A DNA stretch of 64,000 bases from Aquatica leii (GCA_035610365.1 CM069433.1:52132487-52196486), one strand, 5' to 3'; positions 1-13,919 are shown, numbered from the stretch's first letter. Notes: a model not told the origin generated them from the letters alone. A program made the numbers and translations.

Positions 1-1417
1 AAATGATGTTAAATTGGACAGTTATGGCGTTCACTATAAATTTCTTGTTATAAATATTTGTTGCAGACAACAATTGAACTAGCCAAATTGAAGTAAATTC
101 TTTAAACTTTTAAACGATGAAAAACGATGTCAAAAATTATAACAGTATAAATAACTCTCGAAAAATACGTCAATTTTCATGGTTTTTCGGCAATCATTTT
201 TTTCACGACCACCTGAGAGTGTCGTAATTTTCTATTTTAAATGCAGATTTTGATAATGAACATTTTTATATATGGTTTATAATCTCATACCAAAATACTG
301 GATTAATGTCGGTTTTCTTGCCACTACCGCCGGATTAGTAGTAGTATGTGACTAAAACCTTAGTTGGATGATTTAGTTATTTTTGAAGATTTTAGGGCTG
401 ACTTTAAAAACATCACTAAAAAATTAAATCACTTTATAGACAGGTTATGATAAGACAATTCGCTTAAATATCGATCTGCATGAGTAAAGTTTCGATAAAC
501 TGACTGTGCTAATGAAGCATCTCTATTTTGAACAAATATTTTGATGAATAGAGTTTAAGTGGCATAAAATATTTGTCTAACGCAAAAAGACTATGTTGCC
601 AAATGACACAAGTGTCATCAACACGTATATGCACTAACATTTGAGCTTGAGATAAAATGTAGATATTGCTTCCTTTTAAAAATTTTGCACAAATACATAT
701 ATTAATAACAATAGGTCAAAGTGAAAAACTCATGGCGACATGAAAAACTGTAATCAGTAAAAACTTGAATTTTACTGAAACAGTGTTTGTTTGAAATCTA
801 TTGTTTTGTTTGTACGCTTTAAATCATTTGATAAATAAAAACACGTAAGTTCTCGTTCTTACTAAATAAAAATGATTATGTTCAGATACTGATTTATCTC
901 AAATTTTTTAACTTGAGATTTGCAATAACGTCTGTTTTTTTATTTAATACAATCGTGAATATGCTGCAGATACAGAATTTTTCTTTTATTTTGCTGTGTA
1001 GGCACTTCAACTAATTAAATTTTCAAAACTACAGAATTAGTAGCTGTTAATCTCAATGTTTGAATCGTGCAAGATAATGTATTGAATAAATGTACGTATA
1101 TTAAAAAGCTTATCATTGTTTCTAAAGACGATAAGATACTTATCGCAAGCAATTGGTTCAGTTTCAAAAAGTAATTTAAGTTGTGTTTTTGTTTATATCT
1201 CGTATTGCATGTATTTACGCTCAAGGTCATGTGAGTCTAGTTTGTGTCAGCAGAAGAGCTGCAAAAATGCGAAACATCTACGGCGATTATTTATCAGGTT
1301 TTAGCGATCTGGACCGTATTACAATACCACAGACATTACAAACAATATTATGTTTGTAAATATACAAATTACAAAACAACAAATCGTAACAAAAAATGTA
1401 TGTTACTTTGAAAAAAT
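1..1417. other. AT-rich intergenic stretch, nothing recognised
   Basis: No open frame here looks like a protein. The short frames near 1015-1304 overlap on opposite strands, have no domain character and no splice context. I see no repeat or RNA gene. Confidence 0.5.
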
Positions 1418-1545
1418 CATCTAGATAATTTCATAATAGATAACCGAAAGATCATCTAGATAATGTTCAATACTTTTATCTAGATAAGAAAAAAGATGAT
1501 CAAAAATTATCTAGATGAATTATCTATATAATTTCATCTAGATAA
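1418..1545. repeat. Cluster of ATCTAGAT palindromes
   Basis: The 8-base palindrome ATCTAGAT, mostly as (C/T)ATCTAGATAA, occurs about five times in under 130 bases, plus one variant ATCTATAT. The copies face both ways and are separated by irregular A/T-rich spacers, so this is not a simple tandem repeat. It could be a cluster of binding sites for a dimeric DNA-binding protein or the subterminal part of a decayed DNA transposon. No gene lies close by. Confidence 0.6.
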
Positions 1546-2260
1546 TGCACAACACTGAATATAATATATCCTAAGAAATTAATTTTAAATGGAAATTTTA
1601 TACTGCCTCAAGTTTTAGCTAACTTTAACGTTTTGCGTTTTAGTAAATTATTAAAAGTAAGTTTATCAAACTTTTAAAATTTTTGTATTATGCAAAAAAG
1701 TATATTTTTATTTAATTTACGCATTTTTGTATCGATTAATATGCTTAAATATTTAAAATAATTCTAAAAAATACATAGGTAAAGCCGAGGTAAAGCTCTT
1801 ATTTTGTTTTAAGGTTATACACTTATAAACTACAATGTTGTTCAGGTATTAAACGACTACACAAGAATTAGACGCGTGATAATAAGACAATAAGAGAAAT
1901 ATAATCGGCACGATCTGTCAAAATCGTGATCGTCAAATAAAATTAGAAATTAAATAAGTGCGTGGAAAATAGTAATGAGTAATAGTAAAAGTTATCTTTT
2001 TAACTGGTTTAACTCTTAGGTGATGTAATTAACACTGAACGTCAGTCAATTAAAATAATTAAAAAATCTAATATTTGCTAAGCGATGTAATTAATTAATG
2101 TATTTACATTTATTGTATAATAGTATCTATGTATTTGAGCGCATTTAGGTAATATTTTTTAATTGTTTTTAATTGTTATACATTTTAATTTTAATTTTTG
2201 TGGGCCTCGAGCAATTAAATGTTGTTTTCGACTTTTCTCTTGTGGACTTTTAAAACGATT
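1546..2260. other. AT-rich intergenic stretch, nothing recognised
   Basis: No coding frame, repeat array or RNA-like structure could be supported here. Confidence 0.5.
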
Positions 2261-4498
2261 CCCTAGTAGCACAAAATATACGTAATATATTAGTAAATAA
2301 CATCTGGTAAATATTTAAATGTCACACTTTTTTATATTGGCCATTTATTGTAATCCCATATCAATAATTTATATAAAATAAATATATTCTAAATATATGT
2401 TTTCGATATATGGTAGACATTAGATGTAGATGTCGTCTCAATATTTGTTTCCAATATATGGGAAATATATCTTTTTAATCTGTTCTAGATGTATCTCACT
2501 ATTATTTGTGAGATATTTGTAAAATATGTACCTACTACATATGTGTATGTTTGTAAATGATATTTAATCTGGTTCTTTTTTGCTACACATTGTACAGTTT
2601 TTATTAAACCGTATTGAAACACTGCAGATATTCTGTAGAAACACGTTTATTTATAAAAATTACACTAACAAAACAAAATTACAAATGAATAAAATATAAA
2701 TATGAAATCTGTATACATTTTAAACATCTTTAAAAAATAAATACACAAAAAAAATGTATCTTAAAATTACTTATTGATATCATTACATATTACATAGGTA
2801 GTACATAAATGTTCTAAATCTTGCCAAATATAACGCAACATTAGGATGTCGTCTTGTGATGGCATCTGAAAAAAACACACAATTAAGATTTACTCTACAA
2901 AGTTGTATTAAAAATCTACATTTTATAATAATAATTATAAAATGCATTAAAATTATTTTAATTGTTATAAAATATACAGACAAATGGTTTTAGTTTGAAT
3001 TTTTCAATAAAGAAACTCTATCAAGACATATATTTTTTTTTAAATTTGGTTTACAGAAATATCAACAACATTATTAATTTAGTTATTATTTTAGATTAGT
3101 TTTAAAAGTGCACAAAAGCATTTTCTTGGGATTGCTATTCAAAAAATAAGGTAAATTTGTTGTTTATTAATTATTGATTATAGTTACGTAAATAAAATTT
3201 TTCTAATTTAGGTTTCTTATTAGTAATGACCGTTGAAAGTTTTTTGAATTATGTTCTGTCAACGTTGAACAGCCAACTAAGCTGCGTTAAAATAAATTAT
3301 TTACAAAATGACTTTTTACTTTTCTGTAGTTAGAAAACATGATGCAAAAATAAAAAATAAGAAAATTAATAGGCACTTACCTGATTATACAATTACGTTG
3401 CACTAAAACTCGATATAAAAATTTAAACTTCGCAAACTGCAAACACGAAATCCAAATGCACATTAGTAAAGAAAACGTTCCTTATTCTTGTTCAGGGTCT
3501 ATATAACGGTTTTTGACCTCAGTACCCAAAAGCAGGTAAATAATACATTTTTTCAATGTTGCAAAGGATTCTAAGAAATTTATTAAAAGCACCTAAAAGG
3601 TACTTGTACATACCTATATACCCGTTTTTAATGCCACAAAAGTATTTGGAAAAGATGACCTTCAAAATCATAAATACTTGCTAGCATTACTAGTAATTTT
3701 ACAGCAGAATTAAAATACCTTGTCTAAAATTTTATTGCAGCAAATGTAGTTTATTATTGTAAAATTACCATAGTTCTAGTTATAATGCAATTGGTTTTTC
3801 CATTCAATTCAAACGCAGATGTCTCAATTTTATATACTCCTTGTGTAATTTTTTTAATAATTAAATTGCGTTGCTTACAAAATTTTTAGCAGATTACATA
3901 CTACGATATTGGATTACTTTTTATTAAAATATACGCATATAAAGATAATTTTTAAAATTAGCATATTTAAATTATGAGAACATTGTGTTAGGGTTTTTAG
4001 CAAAAATGAAAAAAAAGATTAAGAAAAACGTTTAACAACTATAAATACATAAATTTAAAAGTACAGTTAAAAAATAAGCATAAAAAGTTAGATACTGATT
4101 AAACATAAATATTCGCTCTATATATAATTATAATATATATTTTATGTCAGTCAAATTTTGAAAAACATTTGTGACCTTAGAATACACGAACGATATTGTT
4201 GGTACATATTTTTAAAACATTGTTTTTATCTAGTTTTACAATATCTAGAATACATTTTTTACATCTTGCAATAAGTATCTAGAATTAAGATATTTACCTG
4301 ATGTCATGTAAACCTTGAAAAAATTTATGAGGTTTTAAAATATATCAATGATATTGTAGGTATATATTTTTAGGATATTAGTATTATACACTTTAACAAT
4401 ATCAAAAATATATCTATTACAGCAAGCAATATTTAGCCGACTTTAAATATTGTACCAAGATCATTAGAATATCGTACATATATTTTGTGCTACTAGGG
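2261..4498. mobile_element. 2.2-kb element with inverted CCCTAGTAGCACAAAATATA termini
   Basis: The left edge begins CCCTAGTAGCACAAAATATA. The right edge ends with the exact inverse, ending GTGCTACTAGGG at 4498. Inside each end there is a second shared word: ACATCTGGTAAATATTTAA near 2300 and the inverse of ACATCAGGTAAATATCTTAA near 4290-4310. Paired terminal and subterminal inverted repeats are typical of DNA transposons. No transposase frame is present, so this is probably non-autonomous. The CCCTAG terminus resembles piggyBac ends, but the flanks are not TTAA and no target-site duplication is evident, so the superfamily is open. On the minus strand a TATA-like ATATAG (about 3500), a consensus donor (CAG/GTAAGT, about 3380) and an acceptor (TTTTTTCAG, about 2870) form a possible small intron, but no convincing protein results. 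Confidence 0.65.
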
Positions 4499-7129
4499 TT
4501 GTTTCACTTAGGTATAAAATTCCTACACAGAAAAAACTACTTCTTTGATTTAAAAAACGCATTTTTTCACCTGACGTTTTTTTTAAGTAAAGGACTTACT
4601 TGAAATAAGTAAGTACATATTTAATAATTGTCAGAAATAAATACGTTTGTTTGAATAATTTTTGAATTTCCGTATATCGAACAATCTACTACTACTCAAT
4701 CAAAACAAATATTATTTTAGCTAATATGCCACGTGATACAGTTTCGTTCAATTAGCAATAGTTATGTAGATTTCAAGAGATAATATTATCTCTTTGTTTC
4801 AATTTCTCGTTTTGCAGAATGTTCAGTGGTCATAGTATTACAAATGTTAGTAATGTGACCATAGATTCTCAACGGATTTTTGAGAGAATATGATTTACTG
4901 CACTTTTCTGAAGCGTTGAAAGGTATGCGTCACAGATGTTAATAGTTATTTAAATGATGTGATTAGAATAAGTTGCCATACTTATACAAATCTGAATATT
5001 GTTAAAAATCTAAGTTGTTTAATAATATTATAAATTGCAATTAGTGCTATCGGTAGGCAGCGTTTGGTAAGCACCGAAAGCACATTTTCAACTAACGATA
5101 ATAATCTTTTATTTTCAGGAGCAACTGTCGCTGTAAAAAAATTAATCACAGTATGAAACGTGCGTAAGGCAAGTTGTCATCCTTAAACAAATATTACACA
5201 GCATAAACAAAAGCGATGAAGTTCAATAGATTTCTTGAATTTTTTTGTAAGATGTAGGTACTTTTTGCGATTACACAGACCGTTTAGATAACAAAATTGC
5301 TAAAATATATGTAATTAGAATAGTATCTCAAAATAGAAACATAAATTAGATGCATCTGGAATTTTACCTGGACAAAGAAAATGCCAAATTAACGTAAATA
5401 CAGTATACAGATGTTTAAGCAGCGTAACAATTTCGAATTTATTGAATGCAAAACTTACTTATAAATTTGATTGACAAAGATCAATTTAAAAACGTGAACC
5501 AACTTCATTAAATTAACGTAAAATTACTCAAACAATCCCAAAGTACACAAAACAAATAAAACCAACACGCATACCAGGTCTTTCATACAAGATATCGCAC
5601 AAAATCAAACAACGGTTATACATTTTACAGAAAACTCAAGATCAAGTTGACTTAAGTAATGAGGATAGTGGAAATATATGTGAAATACAGATGAATAAAA
5701 TTAAATAACATTTTTTTGTCACATTTAGCTGCAATATAGCCATTTTAATGGAACCACTCTTGAAACCTTATTCAAATAATTGTAATTTGATTTTTATATT
5801 TTGTTGTAAACATTAATCTTTTTAGAATCATCACGAAGTATCAACAATAGTAAGATTTGGCTAAAACTGTTTCTTGAACCGGTAAATACAGTCTTTCAAG
5901 ATTGGAAAAACTAATATCAGTTCCGAAAGTTTAAATAGAAGAAACTATTAAAAGTTTTTATAGTGAATGAACAATCATGGAAAAATAGCCAGCCAGTAAA
6001 CTAGTGATTATTTTTAATAATTTTATGTTTTTAACTCTATTTATCAAAAATTTTAAGGTATCAATTGAGTTTCATCAGGGTTTATTCTGATTTTCCTTAT
6101 TGATAACTTAAATAATCATTTCCAAAAATTCTTTAATAGAATTATTTTAAAAAAAACTCATCTTGATTTCTTAGACGATTACATAACCTTGAGCAAGGAA
6201 AACATATTCATAATTGATTTAAAAAATATATGTTTCAATGTTGAACAATTTCAATCTCAAAAAATGTGATTCGATTATTTCTATTTCCAAGTCTTGTTCT
6301 ACCAAAAGGACGCACACGACTTTAAGGATATACTGTAAATATAGAATAAAGGGTTGTTTTTTTTCTTTTAGTTAAATCAATTGGTTAAAGTTTGTTACAC
6401 ATATCTCGTCAAATAAAACAAATTTTGTAGTTTTTTCTTTTTTTGTTGTTGGTTTTAATGACCACAATCAAGCGTATGAAGTTCAAATTTGCGCAATAGT
6501 ACTGTTATAACCAATTAACGATATAGTGAACAATATTTATTTGACAGGTAAATGAACAGAAGTAATAATGAGGCTGTTTCTGCTTGCGTAAAGTGATTAT
6601 TCTAAATGGTGTTTTTGTTATCTTTATTTGTAGAATAGTTTTGTTCATTTTAATTTTGTTTTATCGAATTAGGTATTTTTTGAAATGTTATTACATACAT
6701 TTTTTAATATTAATAAAATATTTTATTTTTTATTACCTTATGTATTTCTACAAATAAATATACTCTTTTAATAAAAAAAAGTTGAATAAAAAAACTGATT
6801 TTTTTTTGAGTAAATATTTATGAATTATATTCAAATACCTAAATGAATATTCTCAGGATAAAAAATACATTTTTGCCTGCGTTTTTTATATATTTAAAAA
6901 TGTTGATTTTATTAAACTAAACGTTTGGTATAGTCTATATACAGAGAGTGTTTGATTAACGTGTTGTTTTTGTAGCATGTGAAATTATATCATAAATGCA
7001 AGTCAAAAATTTGGAGCAACTAACATTGTTTTTGTATCATATTCTATCGTATTCTATTTGAATGGCCAAATGTACCGACTTTATCAAACCTACTGCAGTT
7101 GATAAGTATCAATTGCGAAAAAAAGGTTC
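4499..7129. other. Intergenic stretch, probably old transposon debris
   Basis: No frame of useful length is present. The 5380-5700 part has the broken-codon look of an old retroelement, but no diagnostic motif could be confirmed. Confidence 0.4.
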
Positions 7130-8430
7130 GGCGCGTACCAATAATATTAAAACGAAAAATCAAAATGTTGTCTTTAAATGATAAACCTAAAATTGTGAAT
7201 GCGATAAGTGCGAACAATTGCAAAATGAAATACAGAGTGATTATGGTTTATCAGAATCTTTTTTTTTAATAAAAAAATTCTATAAAATTTTAGTGCACTA
7301 AGAGACACGGAAATATTAAGAGGAGTCGACTTTCCGAGTTTTCCGACATTGAAAAGTGCCTTTTAGAATGGATAAAACAAACTCTTGATAAGAACATTCT
7401 TATAGACGAACTAACTAACGGCTTTGCAACAAAATTGGGAATACAGAACTTTTCAGCTAGTAATGGCTGGTTAGAGGGTTTTAAAAAAGCATCATAATAC
7501 AGTTTTCAAAAAAATCTGTGAACCAAGGCGTGTGTAACCAATGGACGAAACGTTTTTTCAGAAGGGTATGATCCAGAAGATAGTGTAAGCGTGACTTTAC
7601 GGACAAACTTCCTCTTTTAATCATTGGGAAATCAAAGCGACGTAGATATTTTAAAGGTATTAAGACTCTACCTGTTAACTATGCCGTTAATACAAAAGCT
7701 TGGATGACAAAGATATTATTTAAGGATGGGCTGAAAACAGTTAATAAAGAAATAAAGATAAATCGAAGAAAACCGTGCTTTTCATTGACAACTGTGCTGC
7801 TCATACGGATTTAGTAACACTTAAAAATGTAAAAGTCATGTTCTTCCCTGCCAATACCACTAGTAAACTTCAACCTTTAGATCAAGATATCATACACACA
7901 TTCAAACGTTTTTATTGCAGAAAAGTTGTTAAACAAACCCCAAAATTAACGTACTTGTAGCCATAAAATTTTTTGCAAGAAGAGCATGTTACACAGTAAA
8001 TAACGTTTTTATCAAAAACTGCTTCAAGATTGCTGGGTTTTTGATCAGTACAGATAAACAAGACTTTCTGCCAGAGAAAAATAAGGAACTAGCAACGAGA
8101 AATGGGTCAAGCATGTGACACAAAACTACTGGTAAAATGTTAACGGTAATCTTTGAAGACTTCGTACATATTGACGCCGACGTGGCTACCGTCGGAGAAC
8201 AAATTGTTGCCGATATCGTTCTGAATTGAGTGAGCACGTGTGTTGACGGAAATAACAGTGAAGATAAAGCTGACCAATCACATATTTTTGATACAGAAGT
8301 AGAGAACATTTCAAAGAAGCAAGTTGCTTTAAATGCACTAAAGCCGTTACACAAGTTTTTTAAATACTCGGCGGTATTTAATAAAATAATATTTGATAAA
8401 ATTTAAGAATTAGAAAAACATACACAAAAT
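7130..8430 (+). mobile_element. Decayed pogo/Tigger-like transposase (Tc1/mariner superfamily)
   Basis: Pieces of a DDE transposase of the pogo/Tigger type are readable in several frames. Near 7163 a frame reads LSLNDKLKIVNAI, the start of the N-terminal helix-turn-helix. At 7775-7960 is the best-preserved block: IDNCAAHTD carries the second catalytic Asp of the DDE triad and is followed by FFPANTTSKLQPLDQ, the hallmark that precedes the third acidic residue. Weaker C-terminal sequence runs to about 8360. Stops and frameshifts occur throughout, so no active enzyme is made. Clear terminal inverted repeats were not found, so the limits are approximate. The family normally cuts and pastes DNA with a TA target. 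Confidence 0.85.
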
Positions 8431-8629
8431 GTAAAAGTAGAAACGCAAAAAAAATTAACGTGTTTCTTTAAGAAAATATTAGTGTAAGATTTTTTTGCGA
8501 GTATCCATGTTACATTCTAATCAATAATATGTACTTATACAATTCATATGTATATTTATGTCTACATATTTTCTGAATTTTTTATATACCTCTATAAGTG
8601 AAAAAAGCTACTCTTGTATTTCTATAACC

Positions 8630-9120
8630 TAGAAAATCGGGTTATGTAGCGAGAAATCACCGTGAGCGAAAAAAAGATCGCGGTCCCTTGTAATCTTGAT
8701 TATCTGGTTTGACGTATTTCCTAAAATACCAGCCCAAACATTAATAGAAAACCGCCACTGAAAGTTACTTTGTTGAATTTCAATTTCATGAGGGTTTCCT
8801 TCATTTCATACATGCGTGTAGGAAAAATTCAGCACTCCACTTCGTGTAAAACAACATTTATTTGAAAATAACATTTTGACACTAAAGTAAGAATCTAATG
8901 CTTCTTGTTGCTGTAACCACTTACAAAACTCACGTTGCAGTTCAAAATCAACGTCGGATAACTGTTGAACTCGTTAAAAATGGTAAGGGTGCAAAGAATA
9001 ATTTCTTAAAACACGATGTACTGTACTATGGGACACATTAACTTTGCAACCTATTTTTCTAGTACTACTTCTTGACCAATCTTCTACAATTTGCAATACT
9101 TGCACATACATTAAAGAAAA
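8630..9120 (-). mobile_element. Mariner/IS630-like transposase fragment
   Basis: Read on the minus strand, a helix-turn-helix (STRKIGCKVNVSHSTVHRVL, about 9075-9010) is followed after one stop by a catalytic-core stretch (RVQQLSDVDFELQREFCKWL, then a degraded start of the DDE region, then QFSINVWAGI near 8720). Order and spacing match the DDE transposases common in insects that carry an FSxNVWAGI block. In-frame stops make it inactive. A C-terminal fragment of a related transposase lies at 26.9-27.2 kb on the other strand. Confidence 0.75.
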
Positions 9121-9603
9121 ACAAATATTAAAGTTTTGATTTTATTGAAAAAATTAATTTTTCTTCCTCATAGACATTATAAAGAGGAAATTTAAATTAA
9201 ATATTATAAAATACGAGTACGTTTACACGAGTCACTTAGCATCAACTGGGGAAATCCGTGAAAAAAGTCGAAGCAGAAATAAAGCTGATTATCAAACTAA
9301 GTTATAAGAAAACTGTATTTTGCATTTATTTATCTGACATCATGTTTTGGTTATAACCAAAAATAAACGAGGGAGTGTACACAAAGTACATTTTGTTAGG
9401 CTAGCTCAGTAATAATGCTAAGAAATAAACATTATTTGTTTTAATGATTTTATTAGCAACATTATTTCACAGCATTTACTTACCATTTACCGCATACTTA
9501 CAATTAACAGTCAATTTCTATTTGTTTAGAGTTAGGACCGGCCTGAAATCTTTAATTGCAAATTTCTCGAAACTGAGTCCTTTTAGACCTTTAATCTTGT
9601 AGT
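9121..9603. other. Intergenic stretch, nothing recognised
   Basis: No coding frame or repeat is supported. It leads into the hairpin that follows. Confidence 0.45.
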
Positions 9604-9684
9604 GGTATTTTACAGCGCGACAGCTTTGTTTGAAAACCGAGGCCAACGGGCGAGGTTTTCCTTTAGCTGGAGCGCTGTAATACC
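9604..9684. other. Strong 81-nt hairpin (inverted repeat)
   Basis: The left arm GGTATTTTACAGCGC pairs with the right arm GCGCTGTAATACC, with two extra bases in the left arm. Further in, CAGCT pairs with AGCTG and AAAACC pairs with GGTTTT, leaving a loop of about 15 bases. Weak pairing continues outside (CAAATTTCTCG with CGAAATTTG). The hairpin is clearly more GC-rich than its surroundings. It could be the tip of a foldback transposon, a structured RNA or a microRNA-like precursor; sequence alone does not decide. Confidence 0.6.
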
Positions 9685-12600
9685 TAAACGCACGAAATTT
9701 GTATTATCTTTATTAGTCGACATTAGTTTAATGTAAAAAATTAACAATTAGGTGTATTTTTATATGTTGGCATTGTAGGCACCCTGCTTACATGATTACA
9801 ATGACTGCAATTTGATAATTTTTTTGACTATTTACCTATTACAATTTTCTTGAATAGCCACTTAGCTTACATAAACCATTGAGCAATAATTTACACTTAT
9901 TATTCAATGCATCAACGAAGTATTAAACACAAATCAAATGCTTAAATGTCGCACTTTTAAATGTACAATCCAAATTCGTCGGTAACTTGACAGCTGTCGA
10001 TAGCAAACTGTAATCATAATTGACATAATTGTCACGAGATGACGCATTTCTAAAAATTAAAATATAAATTCAAAAATTTTTACGCTTTATCACATTTATA
10101 TCATTAAACATAATGTAAAGTATCATTTATTTATATAAAGTTTAGTATTATCTAATTCAGATAATGTTTAGATGTTTTTTAAAGCCTGGAATTTACTGCT
10201 TGTTTTACCGCATTGTAGAGGAGTTTACAATACTGTCATATAACAACGTGCTTAAAAATCAAGTTACATTTGATGTACAAAGAATTATAAAATACGGTTT
10301 ACACTTATGGAGACTGAAAATATATTTTTTTAACGTACTCGTAACCGTAATTATTTAAAAAACATATTTAGTAAGAAATTTAAAACAATAAATTGAAATG
10401 TAGTATGCGGGTTTTGTAGTATTTATATACAGAATTAACTGCTAAAATCAGATAAGTACTCATACTCATAATTTTACATACTGCAAAATCAACTTTAAAG
10501 TAAAGCAATGATTTAAATATGCAGTGAACTATTTCACACATTTTTATATTAAATTTTAAAATTTGTACAACGAATGCATTGCTGGTACTGCATAACCAAA
10601 ACAATGAGTAATAAAAGAAATGAGTATAATATCTATATTCATGCCTCTCTTTACAGAAATAACCTAATTAAGAATTCTTTATTCTCAGTATTTTTTAAAT
10701 TTTAAGTAAACAACTTTAATTTTGTCATGTTATTTCTTAATATTTCTTAACGTGGAATGTATTTACACTACTTACAATTTGATTGTGTACATCTTGCACA
10801 TATAGGTTACAAGATATTCGAAACGTACAAAGGAAAATGCTTAAAAATTGCTGAAGGTATTAGCTGCTTTTGTTAACACAATAAAAAATAGTATTTACGT
10901 ATATATTAGTTTGTTTTGACCTACTTCTTATTGTACGACGTAATTAAATTCTTAAACCTATATTTTTTATATGTATCTTTATTTTATTAGAGGATAAACA
11001 GCACCACTAATACTAATCTGTATTTGTACTATATATAATAATATAACTTATTTTTATGGTTTTATAACAGTTTTTATAGATGCCTATTTTATTGAGTTTT
11101 TTTATTTAACTAATTAAAAATTAAAATAATTACTTGATTACAGAATATTTTATACACGGTGCACCCTCTATGCAACAAGGGATGAAGTAGAGCTGAATCG
11201 ATTTTGAAAATTTTTAAGATACTCCAGTTCTCTACAACTTCGTAGTAAATTGCAGTATGATCATAATGGTATGATGTAGATAATTATTAAACACTATGTT
11301 TTACCTAAGCTTCTAGTGTTTTTTTTTTAATTAGTGTTTTATAATAAAACAATACATAATGTAAAGATGTTTAATGAGCACTTGCCATGTTCTATATAAT
11401 TTCACTTTTCTTTGCCTAAACAGAGCTTTCACTTTTAAGATAAGAGATAGTGTTGTATACATCTCTCAAAGATCTGCGTATAAACTTAATAATTATAGTA
11501 ATATCAACTTTCTATTTTTTATATATTAGACCAGACATCTTTTAGCGTATTTATTTTGATAGTTTATTTAACTTTATGTTGCGTAAGGTTGTTCACGTTA
11601 CAAATATGTACCTACTTATAAATAATTACTAATATTAACGATAAAATAGCATCTGAAATGTTTACTTAACATATTAGTTCATGTTTATACAATACTGTTT
11701 GTTTTAGTGTATCTCATATTTTGGTAGGTAACGTATTGTTACTATTTTATTGAATTTATAACAAAAACAAGTTCAGATTTCCTACATTTAAAATGTTTAT
11801 AAGTAGCACTACAATAACTACTTTTACATATTTTTTTTGTAATTGTGTCATTTATAATGCTGTATAGCGTAGGAATAAGATAGTAACGGCATGGCGACAG
11901 TTTAACTAAGGGCTTATTTGGGTAAGGAAATAATATAAAAAATTGAAAACTATAAATGAACCTATTTTTAATAAATATAACTTTAAATATATGTCAAATA
12001 CTTGAAGAATTATTTATAGCAACACTAATTGATTTAATTATTTTTATAAACACTCTGTTTTGGTAAATAATTGCAATTTATATTTTTCTTCCAGTTTTTA
12101 ATGGCATTGTTTTGCAAGCCTAAGCATCATGTACTTTAATAATATATGGGTTGAGTTTGTAGTTAATATTAAAGGTGTACAACTCGCTTTTTTACAGTAT
12201 GTGTAATTTGAATAATTCATTATATTATGACTTGCAGTGAGATTGTTTCAAAAATGTTAAAAGTGAAAACCGAATCTAATTATATGGAATATAATAAATA
12301 TAAAAATTGAAAACAAAGTATAATAGTTATGCATTATTTAAATTTATACTTTTTTGATTATGAAGTAATTACGTTTGAAATTACAGTACTTTAACATTTG
12401 GGCTAGCAATATTTTGTACACTCCAGTTACTACGATTACATATGCGCACTGCTGGTTGCTTACAAAATGCAGAATGTAACAAATTCTTTTATGTTTCTTG
12501 TAAAATTTCAGATTTGGTCAATTCGTGCGCAGTACGTTTGTTTAGGACGCTGTTTACTTCATCAGCCATCATACATTTTCTTCACGTTTACTTTAATTGT

Positions 12601-13919
12601 TTTAATACAGCATTATGTACAACGTACTACGGTTTTGGCAGCAAAATTGAATTATAAAATGTATTATTTGTAATCGATCTGTACAATATGAGTATACAAT
12701 TTAAAAAACATTAAAAACTGACTGTTTTGAAGCAAAACAAACTTCGATTTTATATTATATATATATATTATATTATAAAAAATTACGGTCTAAAAGAGAC
12801 AAACTTTTTTTTAATATTCAGTGTTTACTACAAATAGTTTACGAGCGTTTGGTTCTAAGGCTTAAATGGAAGATATATGGTTCGTGGTATTAGACCAGAA
12901 AATAATTTTCAATTTATTAGATCAATGCTAAAAATTGTTAGGACAAAAGTAGTGGAAGAGCATCAAAAGACAAATTTTAGAGGTACAGATGGAATGTATA
13001 TAAAAGCACTCTTGGTTCTTCTTATTGTATTCTTATATCTCTTTATTATAACAATCATTAAAAATACATGGAACTCAACTTATATTTAAAGTAAAAGAAC
13101 CAACTTAAACGTTAAAGAACGCCATTACATTTTTTATTGCCATTTTTATGTATTTCTATCCCACTTCATCATTATTACATTGGCTGTGTTCTAACACTAA
13201 AACTACGTGCTAACACTACATTCCTCTCTGTCACCAAGCAACCTACAATATGCTAGAGCATTTAGATTGAAACGAATCATTTTGTTCGTTTGTATTAGCA
13301 ACTACTTCACTAGGAAGTAGTTCAACGGTCTAAGCAATCGACCTGAAACCGCTATGACTGTTTGTTGACTAAGATGCCAAAGTTAGATGCCACCTATTGC
13401 GTCGATAAACACTATCAGCTGTCTGTACGAAATATGAACGCGTTTCTTTAGCAATTTCTACAATTGTTCTATACTCTCTTAAATCAATTACCCATACGCG
13501 TTGACCTATTCTTAAATCAGATAACGGTTTAACATTATGTCTACAATTATAGATTCCACTTTGGTTTCTCTTTTTTTCCTTTTCCTATTTTAGGAAAACT
13601 TTTGTATTTATTACTTTTGTGTATTTAGAAGGTTACATAGGAAGATAACTTCAATGCATTTTTTGTCATTTTTTTCAAACCTTAATACAGCAAAATAAAG
13701 CTTTCTACATACATATTGTTTTTGCCTGGTTCTATAGCTACACACATATGTTTCAGATCTTTTGGAATCGGATCTGCCGGCAGTATTACGCTTTGTAGGG
13801 ATTTTTGAAACAATATTTGGGATGTAGGTGGAACATCATTTCATTCAAAGTTTGAAATTTGTAAAGCTAGAAACCCCAAGATCTTTTTGTGAGTTTCACT
13901 TTTTACCAAAGTTCCTATT
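9685..13919. other. Long AT-rich intergenic stretch without a recognisable gene
   Basis: Several short frames occur (near 10164, 10380, 12442 and 12877) but none resembles a known domain. The frame at 12877-13089 ends in a hydrophobic segment that could span a membrane, but it has no supporting splice site, homology or promoter. I would leave all of them uncalled. Confidence 0.4.

Noticed and set aside
5380..5700. Possible old retroelement coding debris
   Set aside because: Codon-like texture only; no catalytic or zinc-binding motif could be read in any frame.
12442..12673. Two overlapping plus-strand frames with several Cys residues
   Set aside because: They overlap in different frames and neither shows ordered cysteine spacing or a domain.
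12877..13089. 70-codon frame with a hydrophobic C-terminal segment
   Set aside because: No homology, splice signals, promoter or repeat of the frame. Hydrophobic stretches are common when T-rich DNA is translated.
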